Assembly (NCBI RefSeq): GCF_051020985.1
Contig: NC_135000.1
Coordinates: forward strand, 1,488,001-1,552,000
Length of the DNA stretch: 64,000 nucleotides
Source: Nomia melanderi
Lineage: Eukaryota > Arthropoda > Insecta > Hymenoptera > Halictidae
Direction of reading: 5' to 3'
Part shown: piece by piece, positions 54,362 through 63,887 of the stretch
Position numbering within the stretch: the stretch's first letter is position 1
How the letters are laid out: each line of letters opens with the position of its first letter
The notes under the pieces: model-generated
Seen by the model: the letters and a program-made list of their open reading frames with translations, nothing else
Databases searched by the model: none
What the model was told of the DNA's origin: nothing
Translations under genes and position numbers: made by a program

Positions 54362-54761
54362 TTAACCTCTTCAAGGGTACTGGCGCATATGTGTACATTT
54401 GATTTTAGTTTAGCACTAGAACTACCGATCACTTAAACTGATTTTTACAAATTCCTTTATAAAAACCATAAGCGTGCGTTTATTGAGATTTCAATTGAGC
54501 TGCATTTCAGTTTTGCTATTACTGAATTAGTTTCGCTAATAATTTTTCGTAGAAGTATCTATACTTTTTCAGTAATTGTAAAAAAGCAAATCAGAAATAA
54601 GTCATTTTGATCCATCTGGTAGTTTTAGTGTTAACATTACCATCCATTGAACGGACACTTGCTTTTTTCGATTCGTGCCACTTTGAATAAAATAAACTGC
54701 AGGCAAACGGAAACTAAGATCATCTTTGTTCTCAAAATGAATTCGGTCCTGAAGAGGTTAA
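54362..54761. mobile_element. TTAA-L MITE holding a B MITE
   Basis: TTAACCTCTTCAAGG to TCCTGAAGAGGTTAA. About 179 bp once the B element is removed. Imperfect GCGCATATGTGT near the left end. Its right TTAA is the left TTAA of a G element. Single copy. Confidence 0.75.
54410..54634 (-). mobile_element. TTAA-B MITE, complete, nested in L
   Basis: 225 bp, TTAGCACTAGAACTACCGAT (left TTAA mutated to TTAG) to TCTGGTAGTTTTAGTGTTAA. Nearly identical to 39234-39458. Confidence 0.94.
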
Positions 54762-54970
54762 CTCTTTGCGAACGGATGTCGGCATTTCGGTAAGATGAAA
54801 TGTTCGTATTTGGAAGACTGACTCGCGAACAAGTGATGTTATTAGTCGAATAGGAAGAAATCAGTACGTAGTTTTCTTTCTTTCTATTAATTAAGCAATC
54901 GACATGTAATTTAGCTTCATATGTTCTAGGTTTTGTATGTTTCGAAGAATCTTCGTCCGCAAAGGGTTAA
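54758..54970 (+). mobile_element. TTAA-G MITE, complete
   Basis: 213 bp, TTAACTCTTTGCGAACGGAT to CTTCGTCCGCAAAGGGTTAA. Chained to L by a shared TTAA. Confidence 0.92.
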
Positions 54971-55360
54971 GTCCCTGTTACCCATTCCCTTTGGATCGAC
55001 CATCCGAGAGTACGTACGCCTATGAGATCGGGTACACGCGGAGACCGTGGCCGTACGTACCCGTTAAGCCAACATCTAATTCGATAACTGGCGAAAATAA
55101 TAACGTAGCGATCTGTTGCGCTCGCGAGGAGGCGCAATCATCCGCTTTCGTACCGGGTGTCCACGGAATAACCATCGATTCTTGCACGTGGTAACCTCGA
55201 TCGACGGTTCCCGGGCGCATCGCATCGCATCGCCGTGATCGTTTCCTTTCTCTCCTTTTTCTTTTCGTTGCCTGCCAGTTTTTTCTATCCTTTTCGCAGC
55301 TCGCGAGGCTCTCGGGGATCTTTGGACGAAATTATTCGAGAAGGTAGCGAAAAGATGGTA
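54971..55360. other. GC-rich island 16
   Basis: Starts right at the end of the G MITE. It contains overlapping frames up to 140 codons (55076-55498 minus), unrecognised. CGCATCGCATCGC is a small local repeat. Confidence 0.4.
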
Positions 55361-56015
55361 ATATGGCCCCTTCGTGATTTCTTGTGTTGACCCTTTGTGA
55401 CACGTGGTAAAAAGTTCGATTGCGGGTGGACTGATTTTTTGCAGGGAGAAGAGGGAGTCTTTATAAAAGGCATATAATGAAAGAGGGGAGAAGGTCACCG
55501 TTTAACGTGGAAATTAATTTAACGAGAAATAGAGAGAGATTGCGATAGAAGATATTGTGAATTAAGGAAACTTGGATAAGAAGAGTGATAAGAAAGTCAT
55601 ATGCAATAGGGGAACAGTGGATTAAAAACCAATGTCAGTGGCAAACTAGCAAGCGAAAAGGAAGAAAAATAGGAAAAATGTAAGATAAAGTAATATATGA
55701 ACAATATGGTAGGGCATTATAACAGAATGTAATGAGAGTAAGGCAATGTTGTCGCAAAAGATCTTTATTAACTGTCTATAACTCCTGAATCATAAAAATC
55801 TGCTCGAAAATGTTTAACGACCGTTTCAAATATTGTAATAAGACATAATGAATATGTACTTTTTAATTTTTAATTAAATTTTCATTTTAGTTTGTGTTTG
55901 CATAGTAACGAAAGTGAGTGAAATGAACACGTTTGGGAGACATGCAGTACAATAATTAATAGAAATAATTCAAGGAAGAATTACTTATATTTAGCTTCTC
56001 TCTTTTTCTGGTACA
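55361..56015. other. AG-rich then AT-rich DNA, no gene seen
   Basis: 55490-55740 is purine-rich on the plus strand. No supported frame. Confidence 0.35.
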
Positions 56016-56019
56016 GTAA

Positions 56020-56217
56020 GAAACAATTTTTTTCAATGTTAAGACACAGTTCAACATAATAGATTAAATATTACTTGTCTATTGTTAATTTGTAACCTTT
56101 ATAGTGAACGTACGCACAGAATAAGTACAAAATTCTTTCCTCTTTTTATTCAATTATAGGCGATAAAATTGTTCTATCAAGCACAGTTGAGAAATAAATT
56201 TCAGGGCAAGAGGTTAA
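56020..56217 (+). mobile_element. TTAA-E MITE, left end missing
   Basis: The interior and right end (ATCAAGCACAGTTGAGAAAT, CAGGGCAAGAGGTTAA) match E. The terminal TTAA starts the next element. Confidence 0.7.
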
Positions 56218-56477
56218 CACCAACCGCACCAACACTCTGTGTATATACATACTTACACCTACTGTAGCTAGTCAAATAACTAAAATAAAGATAAACAAGT
56301 TAAACGATAAATATTTCTTAGCGGAAACAAAAACAGAAGGAAAGACAAATATTGAAAACTGATTAACCGAGTAATATGGGAATTGATGTAATATTAAATA
56401 AACAAAGGAAAACGGAGAATTTTAAATTATATTTAAAAACCGGTCATTTGACCGGTTCATAGTACCGTTTATGTTAA
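56214..56477 (-). mobile_element. TTAA-BB MITE, weak TIRs, strong palindrome
   Basis: 264 bp. TTAACACCAACCGCACCA on the left and the complement of TTAACATAAACGGTACTA on the right agree at about 13 of 18 positions. Perfect palindrome AACCGGTCA-TT-TGACCGGTT at 56438-56457, 16 bp from the right TTAA. Confidence 0.65.
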
Positions 56478-56678
56478 GCGTAGCAACTTTCGACAAAAAT
56501 AAAATATCGACGATCGTCGATATAAAGACAATCATTGAAAAATTCAAGATTTTCAAGGGTGTATATAATTTTATATAATTTATTTAGTGTTTACATAATT
56601 TGTCCACGTTTCTCGCGGTTTTCGAGGTGCAGAAAATTCAGAGAAATTGCAGGGTCGAGGCTCAGAGCACGTTCTTAC

Positions 56679-56745
56679 AACAGTGTTTTGCATAATTAAG
56701 TAGCTCGCGAACAGATGTCGATTTGCGGACAAAACGGGGCAAAAA
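56679..56745. repeat. Short GCGAAC-GAT motif repeat, copy 1
   Basis: TGCATAATTAAGTAGCTCGC and GAACAGATGTCGATTTGCGG recur as TGCATAATTGAGTGGCCCGC and GAACGGATATCGAGTCGCG at 60352-60395, and partly resemble the G terminus (GCGAACGGATGTCGG). Confidence 0.55.
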
Positions 56746-57584
56746 TAGAAAAGAAATTATTTTAAAGGTGGGCAATTTTTATATAACTCGATTTTTTATG
56801 GTCTAATACATGTAACTGATACACTTTTTATTTAATCTTATTTGTAACTGAAGAAAAGTAAGTATTCACAAATTATTCAAAGTTTAAAAAACATTTTTCT
56901 CGTTGGTTAAAATAAATATGTTCCAGATCATTTAAAAAATTGAAAATATGACTGAAAAGTGTTACAATGGTAAAGGAATTATTTGAATAACGAATGCAAT
57001 TTATGATACAGACCATAATTTGCGTATTGTTACATAACTTTTTTGGAATCTATTGGAATCAGTTCTTTCATGTTGGATATATTTCAGTACTCATTATTAG
57101 AATTGCCAAATCTAAATGTAACAGCAGCTACTTGCTTCTCACTCAGTTATGTAGATTGAAAGTCATTATTAAAGGAGTATTCTCATTTGGAACGACAGCG
57201 TTCAAGCTTAATTTGGAAATTTTTTTCCTAAAATCTAAACGCTAATTTTCGTTGATTTTCTACAGGTATATTTACTAATATTTGAGTTATATTATGAACT
57301 TTTTTGAAGTCAAAATATATACAACATATTTACCTTTGATTCATTAATATATACAAAATATTGACCTTTGATTCATTTTCCAACTACGATCGATACAAGT
57401 ACTTTATCGTTAATAATTTATTAGGAAAAGGAAAAGTGTTGATGTTTATTCTACGTATACGTTTACATCAAAGATTGACGATTGATAATAGGAAAGTAAT
57501 ATTTAACGTATATTTTAAACAAATAAATAATACTTAAATTTCTCAGATTCAGTTCAAAATGTTCAGTTTTAAAATTGCCAAGGT
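56746..57584. other. AT-rich DNA, no gene seen
   Basis: No supported element. An ATATACAAAATATT/ACCTTTGATTCATT block is duplicated at about 57320-57375. Confidence 0.4.
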
Positions 57585-57777
57585 GTTACCCCTTGCCTTA
57601 TGATATTCTGTCAGACTCATGATAAATAACATTTAGGTCTGTCAAATTTAGTTTAAAATTCTCATCTTTCTAAAATATAAATGAAACATTTCTTTTCTAT
57701 TATCAGTCGTCAACGTCTGAAGTAAACATGCCGAATAGAATAACTATCAAATTCTTTTTTCTTCTAATAAGTGATTA
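57585..57777 (+). mobile_element. TTAA-E MITE, left part
   Basis: GTTACCCCTTGCCTTATGAT (left TTAA mutated) and the E interior to TAATAAGTGATTAA. The last 85 bp are shared with the duplicated block at 26614. Confidence 0.75.
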
Positions 57778-58488
57778 ACGTTGAAGTATTTTTACTAAGT
57801 ACAGTCGTGAAAGAAATCAAAAGATTGAAAAGTCATTTTCAAAGATCATGTCTCTTCATGGACTCTTGACAAGTTTCTTTTTCATTTTATGAGGAATAAA
57901 GGAAGTTTAACATGTTTTTAATTCTACGTAAAAATTGTATGAACTTTAGAGCAAAATTGACTGAAATATAAATTTTTCTTTATAATCGTGCATCTTTGTT
58001 TTAAATTGCATTTCTCGAATATGTATGAAAATTTCCCTCGCCATTCAAAGGATCAGTAACGACAAATTTTAAATAAACATTTAGGTGGCACGATTTTTGT
58101 TCATATTTGTTAATTATTAACGCGACTACACAAAGATCATGGTTGATTGACTCGTCATTTGACTAAACGGAAACAAAAAAACGATGCGAATTCCCTGCGG
58201 TCAGTATTTACATTCTATTTTATGATTTACCAAAGAAAAGTAAGTTTTCAAATAATATTGATTTTCGTCTCACTTCTTTGATTCTTCGATCATTGTCGAG
58301 ACTCACAAGGAGCGGGCCAGACATAAAAATCAGACATGAAAATCTCTCATGGATTTGTCTAACAATAGTCCTCCGTTTTCGAAAAAAATCAGCTTTAAGT
58401 TTGTACGTTACTGTAAGGTAAAGACATCAGTAATTGACCTGGCATTGGTAGTAGTCCATTTTTCAGGAGAATGTAAGAAATAAGGTTT
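57691..58488 (+). repeat. Duplicated block, copy 2
   Basis: Same as 26614-27411, offset 31,077 bp throughout. Here the E fragment on its left joins a longer E element, so copy 2 preserves more of the ancestral arrangement than copy 1. Confidence 0.92.
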
Positions 58489-58715
58489 TTAACCCTAAGC
58501 TTACCACGTGTTTTTACAACGAATCACACCACGATGTGACTCTCAGTCACTTATGAGAATAAAAAGAATGATTAAAATGTTATTGTTTTTGTTTATAGGG
58601 CCCAAATTTTAAAAGCTCAAAAAATCTTTTGGAAATGCAATATGAAATAATCAAAAAATTTAAATGAAAATTTCAAATGTGACTCAAAGTCACATCGTGG
58701 TCCGATTAGGGTTAA
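58489..58715 (+). mobile_element. TTAA-F MITE, complete
   Basis: 227 bp, TTAACCCTAAGCTTACCACG to GGTCCGATTAGGGTTAA. Perfect right palindrome ATGTGACT-CAA-AGTCACAT at 58677-58695 and left GTGACT-CTC-AGTCAC at 58536-58550. Confidence 0.94.
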
Positions 58716-59424
58716 GAGTAACAATCTGTCAATAAACGCGCGATAGACATGCTGTAGCATCTACTAACCTAACTCCGAAATACTTTTACTTGAATTGAAT
58801 TGTTTACTGTAAAAAATAAGAATTTGTTTCATTGACGTTGATTGTACGGCTGCAATTTTCAATATGGAATTAACTTATTTTCGTTTGTATTTGACTTTTC
58901 AGTTGTAATTTGTCACAATCGTTGCGAATAAACGATATTAAAGTAATCACCTTTTATGTTTTTGGTTTTATTATAAGTGGTTAACTGCTAAATAAGATAT
59001 AGTCAATTACTAGTTTTCTCGTTTTACAGGATGGTCAACTTTTGGCGCGATTACTGTATTTTCGAAAATGTCTATCAAATTCGGGTAATATAACTATTTC
59101 GAGACAGATCACTTTTTTACATAATGCGAGAAGTTCAAACAGCATTTTCATGCATAGAGTTTCTTTGTTTAATAAAACAGCAAGCGTTTACTATTATTCA
59201 CACAGAAAATTTTTCTTAACTGATCAACTATTGGTGCTTTTACCTTAATTAGACGATTAGAAGAAGTCTACTACAACAAGGTATAGCAGCAGCGGCAGCA
59301 TCTCCAGTTGTGACGCTGTAGGTCGTAAGTTCCGAATCTTCGTGCTTGGAATTCTTTCTCTCCTCCGATTCTCTTTGTTTTCCTTTGAGTCCTAACCTCC
59401 AAATAACTTGTACTTTATTATTGT
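58716..59424. other. AT-rich DNA, no gene seen
   Basis: No supported feature. CAGCAGCGGCAGCATC at 59288 is a short trinucleotide tract. The 68-codon frame 59042-59248 is unrecognised. Confidence 0.35.
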
Positions 59425-59535
59425 AATATTATTTATCGTATTAACAATTACACACAAACTCAAAGTTCGTTTCTTTCAAAAACAGAGGACCAAGACACAA
59501 AAGAGCCCTGACGATTTTTCATTTTTAAATATGTA
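59425..59535 (-). repeat. Repeat X, decayed inverted fragment
   Basis: ACAAACTCAAAGTTCG, AAAACAGAGGACCAAGAC and TGACGATTTTTCA match the complement of 27250-27340. The shared peptide pattern is KLK-x2-FF-x-KQRT. Confidence 0.6.
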
Positions 59536-59541
59536 TTATAA

Positions 59542-59866
59542 CAGGGGTAGCCAACCTTTTGCATACCATACGCTAATTTTGTTCACAGACGAGTTCAGAT
59601 GCGCCATACAACTCAAGCACCTGCTCGACCTTCTTATGTTCATGGTTGGTGTAACAAAATACGGATAGGAGTAGGATTTGCTTCGCTTAAGGGAGGAAAA
59701 GGAATAACTCAATCTCGCAATTAAATGAATTCATTTACACCAGTTTAAACGACACACGTTTACTGAAGCACTTAAAAAGAATAAGTAGGCGCTAGAATGC
59801 AATGCGCCATTTGTAATCATCTAATGCGCCACGTTCGGCGTGTGTGCCACGGTTTGGTCACCCTTG
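59542..59866. mobile_element. hAT-like MITE, complete
   Basis: 325 bp. CAGGGGTAGCCAACC and the complement of CAAGGGTGACCAAACC. No matching 8-bp duplication seen. Right-end fragments of the family occur at 14380 and 60222. Confidence 0.65.
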
Positions 59867-60121
59867 GGTTAACACATTGTTGACTGGCAACGTTTATGCA
59901 GATGCTATCCTTTATCACCGGTTATCATTCCATAACTAAATATGAAAATGAAGCAATCTGAATAAACTTTAATCCACTTTGTTTATACATAATGAATTGG
60001 AATGAAACTTTAGACATCCTATAGATTATATTTTGCTTTTGCAGTATTTTATATCCCGTTTCAAAAATTGAAACAGTTAATGACAATGCAAATACGAGTT
60101 AACTCGTGACCGGTGAACAAA

Positions 60122-60258
60122 GTGGCAACACGTTGAACGCCGTACGATTTCACAGAGCAAAATACACAAACTGAAGAGAATAAAATATTAAATCATTTGA
60201 TTGGATTTCATTATTATTATTGCACGTTTAGCGTGTGTGCCACGGTTTGGCCAGCCTT
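60122..60258. mobile_element. TTAA-D fragment joined to a hAT-like right end
   Basis: GCAACACGTTGAACGCCGTA and ATTATTATTGCACG are D. From 60222, TTTAGCGTGTGTGCCACGG and TTTGGCCAGCCTTG are the hAT-like terminus. Confidence 0.6.
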
Positions 60259-60335
60259 GTACTATAACATAGGATTTCATTGAAAAACAGAGTTTTATGT
60301 CTATCCCTCTCAGAGGTTACTCTTACTTACAACAC

Positions 60336-60960
60336 TGTTGTGTGTTATACTGTGCATAATTGAGTGGCCCGCGAACGGATATCGAGTCGCGCGGTGGACG
60401 ATTTCCGAATAAAATGAGAGACAAATAGAGGGAAGGTTGCGTGGGATAAATGAATGAGATCTGGAATGTAGGGGACCGATATCTCCTCTCGAACGAAGCC
60501 AGCGACGGTCGTTCCTGCCGGTCCTTTTCTCGCGGTTCCAAGGAATCAGATAATTTTCGGGACGCGTCTCGTAACGAAGGAGACTCTACGGGCCGCACGG
60601 TAGCAATTTATAACGAGCCGGTAGCTCCGGCTACCTCGGTAGCCAGATGACATTTATTAAAAGTTCCGGGCCGAGAGTCCGAGCCGGGCATATCGATCTT
60701 CTTCCTGCTCGCTGTTGCCCTTCCACGAGAAATACCGAACAGTTTAATAAGCAAGTGGTAGCCACGATACCGCGATACACCGAGCACCATCCATCAACCA
60801 GACCGCGGACTCGTCGTTATACTCGAATATATTTCGAACAACCCGGTCGAACGATCTCGTACTAGGTTTTCGACCGTGCTGGCCTTGAACCGGGTCGCGA
60901 TCCTTTTCTTGTTGCCACGCGATTTCTCGTCGCGAAGTCAATTTGACCGGACGCGAGCGA
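60336..60960. other. GC-rich island 17
   Basis: Begins with the second copy of the GCGAAC-GAT motif and runs for 600 bp of CpG-rich DNA. Frames of 60-91 codons on both strands, unrecognised. Confidence 0.45.
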
Positions 60961-60964
60961 CATA

Positions 60965-61206
60965 TTAACCCTTGGTACTTGATTTATTTTCAATGTTGTC
61001 GGGCGTGAACTTGTGCTTATTTTTTGGGAATCGGAATAAAGAAATTTCCAGCGGTGGAATTCAACGTTGCATATTCATTTTATTTATTATTGTAATGGGA
61101 TTTGATTTGTATAATCTTTTAGAGCGTGGTACTTTTTGAGACAATTTCCAACGTTCTATAACAAAGTATTGTCATCTCCTGCGTGGATTACGAGTGCGAA
61201 GGTTAA
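60965..61206. mobile_element. TTAA element, C-like ends
   Basis: 242 bp, TTAACCCTTGGTACTTGAT to ATTACGAGTGCGAAGGTTAA. The ends are C-like, the interior is not. Shares its right TTAA with J. Confidence 0.65.
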
Positions 61207-61683
61207 CCCTTTGAGTATATTTGACGTATCGGAAGGTCATATATTTTTCTTATCACAGTCGCATATGATGTTATGATACGTCATTGAAATTATGACAATA
61301 TATAACCATTTGCATTCCAATCATATTCAATTTCGTTGGGTGTAAACTTGTAATTATTTTTGGGGAAATGGATTAAAGTAATTTACAGAGGTGAAATTTT
61401 TCTTGCGAAAGTCGCACATGAGGTTCTGATACGTTACTGAAATTATGACAATATTTAATATGTTTATTTTTGTTTATTTCAGAGTAATTTGTATTAGTTG
61501 CAATGGAAAGTATTTAGGTGAAACTTATTTGTGATATAGTACCGCATAATGTCAGAAATAAGTAATATATGTTATAAAAGTGATAACGACAGTTTTGGTG
61601 GAATAAATTACTCTATGCTACAAAAATTAAATCCATTCGAAATGCAAACATGTTTTCAAATAAACATGTACTCAAAGTGTTAA
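61203..61683. mobile_element. TTAA-J element, complete
   Basis: 481 bp, TTAACCCTTTGAGTATATTT to ACATGTACTCAAAGTGTTAA. The interior holds two similar ATGA(T/G)GTT(A/C)TGATACGT blocks about 145 bp apart, a local duplication. Confidence 0.75.
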
Positions 61684-61929
61684 CCCCTTGCTCTATGATT
61701 TCTTTTACAGTTGTGCTTGATGAAGATACTGTGTCGGTAGCAATTACTTATAAAAAGAACAAATTCTATGCTTATTCTATGTGTACGGTTACTCCAGAGG
61801 TTAACCATTGGCACTATAAAAGTAATGTTTAATTCACATTCGAAAACAGTAAATAACATTTAGATTTGTGAAATTTAAGTGAAAATTTTCATCGCAAGTT
61901 TGACACGATATCGTAGGGAAAGGAGTTAA
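61680..61929 (-). mobile_element. TTAA-E MITE, complete
   Basis: 250 bp, TTAACCCCTTGCTCTATGAT to ATCGTAGGGAAAGGAGTTAA. Inverted relative to most E copies. The next bases, TTAAGACGTTGACTACCG, look like a D2 end, making a chain of four. Confidence 0.88.
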
Positions 61930-62437
61930 GACGTTGACTACCGAAAGGAGAATTAAAGGGAAGGGTATATTCAATCCTTTATGGTTTATTTTGCGAATTT
62001 TCGCATCGTTTCACACCTTAAAAGTGAAATTTGAATAAAAAATTGAGTAAATTATGGAATTTTATTTCTGTTAAGAGTAATTGGTTTAAATGTTTATCCT
62101 GTAACATTAAGAGGTTGAATTTCAAATTCTCATTATTCGATATTAGGGTCAATTCGTTCAATTGCTCAATCTATTTCGCGCGTCGCACTATCGGCCATTT
62201 GTCTCCCAAATACGGTAAAAAGTCCCTTTTCATAAATATCCCGAAAACCAAAAGGAAAGTATAAACATAGTTACCCCTTTGCACTCGAAGCTTTTTCCCA
62301 CTGATATTACCAGCAACTGGCAGCAACTTTAACAGGAAAACCATAGTAACATTTATATGATATGTGCATGAAAAGAAGAGTTATAGATGTATTTTACTGT
62401 TTTTTTATCGATTACAGATATAGATGTTATAATATAT
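61930..62437. other. No gene seen; C-like end fragment at 62270
   Basis: TTACCCCTTTGCACTCGAAG at 62271 is a lone C terminus without partner. The 77-codon frame 62031-62264 is unrecognised. Confidence 0.4.
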
Positions 62438-62757
62438 TTAACCCTCCGAATGCCAAGGAGCGATACATCGCTCCTTCATGCACTTTCGATAAGTTTCCTT
62501 TTGATTTTATTCGTAATAAAGGAGGACTAACATGTTTTTATAATTCTATGTAAAAATTTTATGAACTGTGGAGTAAAACTGATGAGAATATAAATTTTTA
62601 CTTATAATCATGCATCTTTGTTTTAAAGCGCATTTCTCGAATATGTATGAAAATTTCCCCCGCCATTTAAAGGATCAGTAACGACAAATTTTAAATAAAC
62701 ATTTAGGTGGCACGATTTTTGTTCATATTTGTTAATTATTAACGCGTCTACACAGCT
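62438..62757 (+). mobile_element. Repeat X, third copy, with a TTAA left end
   Basis: Starts TTAACCCTCCGAATGCC and a perfect palindrome of arms AAGGAGCGAT around AC (62455-62476). From TCCTTCATGCACT it follows 26772-27050 (AATAAAGGAGGACTAACATG, CCATTTAAAGGATCAG). So X appears to be the body of a larger TTAA element whose left end survives only here. Confidence 0.75.
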
Positions 62758-62982
62758 TTAACACTAGAACTACCAGGCGGGTCAAAATGACCAATTCTGA
62801 ATTTCTTCTTTTACGATTGTTGCTAAGGTACAGCGACTTCTTTGAGAAGCGATTAAAGAAGTTGATTTAGTCATACCTAAACTGAAATATAAATCATTTG
62901 AAAGCTTACTACATTTACGTTTTTAGCTGTTATGAAGAAATTTTCAAAAGATGGTTTAAGTACTCGGTTTTTCTAATGTTGA
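62758..62982 (+). mobile_element. TTAA-B MITE, right end decayed
   Basis: 225 bp, TTAACACTAGAACTACCAGG to TCGGTTTTTCTAATGTTGA. Palindrome GGTCA-AAA-TGACC at 62780-62792. Confidence 0.9.
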
Positions 62983-63350
62983 AGAAGACAACCTGGAAAA
63001 GATGAAAAAGTCAAATAATCAATTGCAACCTTACTACTTTTACAACTAAAATAATCCCAAGTAGGATTAAATATACTATATATATATATATTTGAATATT
63101 GCCAAATTTCATGTCGATATCATAAACATTATTTTAATCATACGTTCTTTAACATTTTTTATGTTCACCCTCGATTTCAAACACGAGGTTAGTAGTGTTC
63201 AGTGTCTTGTACAGTATAAATGGAAAGAGAAAAGCCTAACCTTTAATAGAAAGAACAAAAATTGGTTGTCACTAGCTGCCACTGTGGTAGTTATGGCAAT
63301 TTTTATTTATGGCGAATAGAATTTCCAATAAATACCACAATTGCAGCTCG
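62983..63350. other. AT-rich DNA, no gene seen
   Basis: No supported element. A TATATATATA tract lies at 63078. Confidence 0.35.
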
Positions 63351-63356
63351 TAGCAG

Positions 63357-63625
63357 CCAGATTTTATTCTACATAAAAGATTAGACTTCTCTCTTTCTAA
63401 CAATGCCAAAAACAATACACTGAATTCTATTAAATAAATGTTAAAGCGCAAAATCTCGTAACGATACGAAGATTGCGTAACGCGTCGCGAGAAATACTGC
63501 GTAAAAGTTGCTGTAGCTACTGAAAATATGAATAGTAGCACTCAATTTATATTCAAGAGTAGACTTTACTCTTTCCAACGGTACCAAAAACGACACCAAA
63601 TTTTACTAAATAAGCCGTATAGACA
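63357..63625. repeat. Diverged ~177-bp tandem duplication
   Basis: AGATTAGACTTCTCTCTTTC at 63379 and AGAGTAGACTTTACTCTTTC at 63556 head matching blocks (CCAAAAACAATACACTGAAT against CCAAAAACGACACCAAAT). The second copy is incomplete. Confidence 0.65.
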
Positions 63626-63751
63626 CGATTGCACAGAGAAAATGTTTTTACTGCGTATGGGAGGCAAATGCCCCACCCCCTCCCATATAATGTGTCGTTC
63701 ACATGATAAGTCACGTGACGGAACAGGAGAAGAAGTTATTCACTATATTCT

Positions 63752-63810
63752 TTGTTTATGATTTTGATTGGTTACGTGTAACCGTATTGACGAATAGCAA
63801 TTAAGCAAAG
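63752..63810 (+). repeat. Short repeat Z, copy 2
   Basis: TTTTGATTGGTTACGTGTAA and TGACGAATAGCAATTA match 41553-41605. Confidence 0.5.
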
Positions 63811-63887
63811 TGCAGTAGGCAATTTTGAAAAGGACATCTCGACGTTCGTAGGACGTCTTTACAACGCAAGGGGTTGTCATTAGATCA

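Noticed and set aside
55076..55498. 140-codon minus-strand frame
   Set aside because: Low-complexity R/K/E-rich peptide in purine-rich and GC-rich DNA; overlapped by an unrelated frame.
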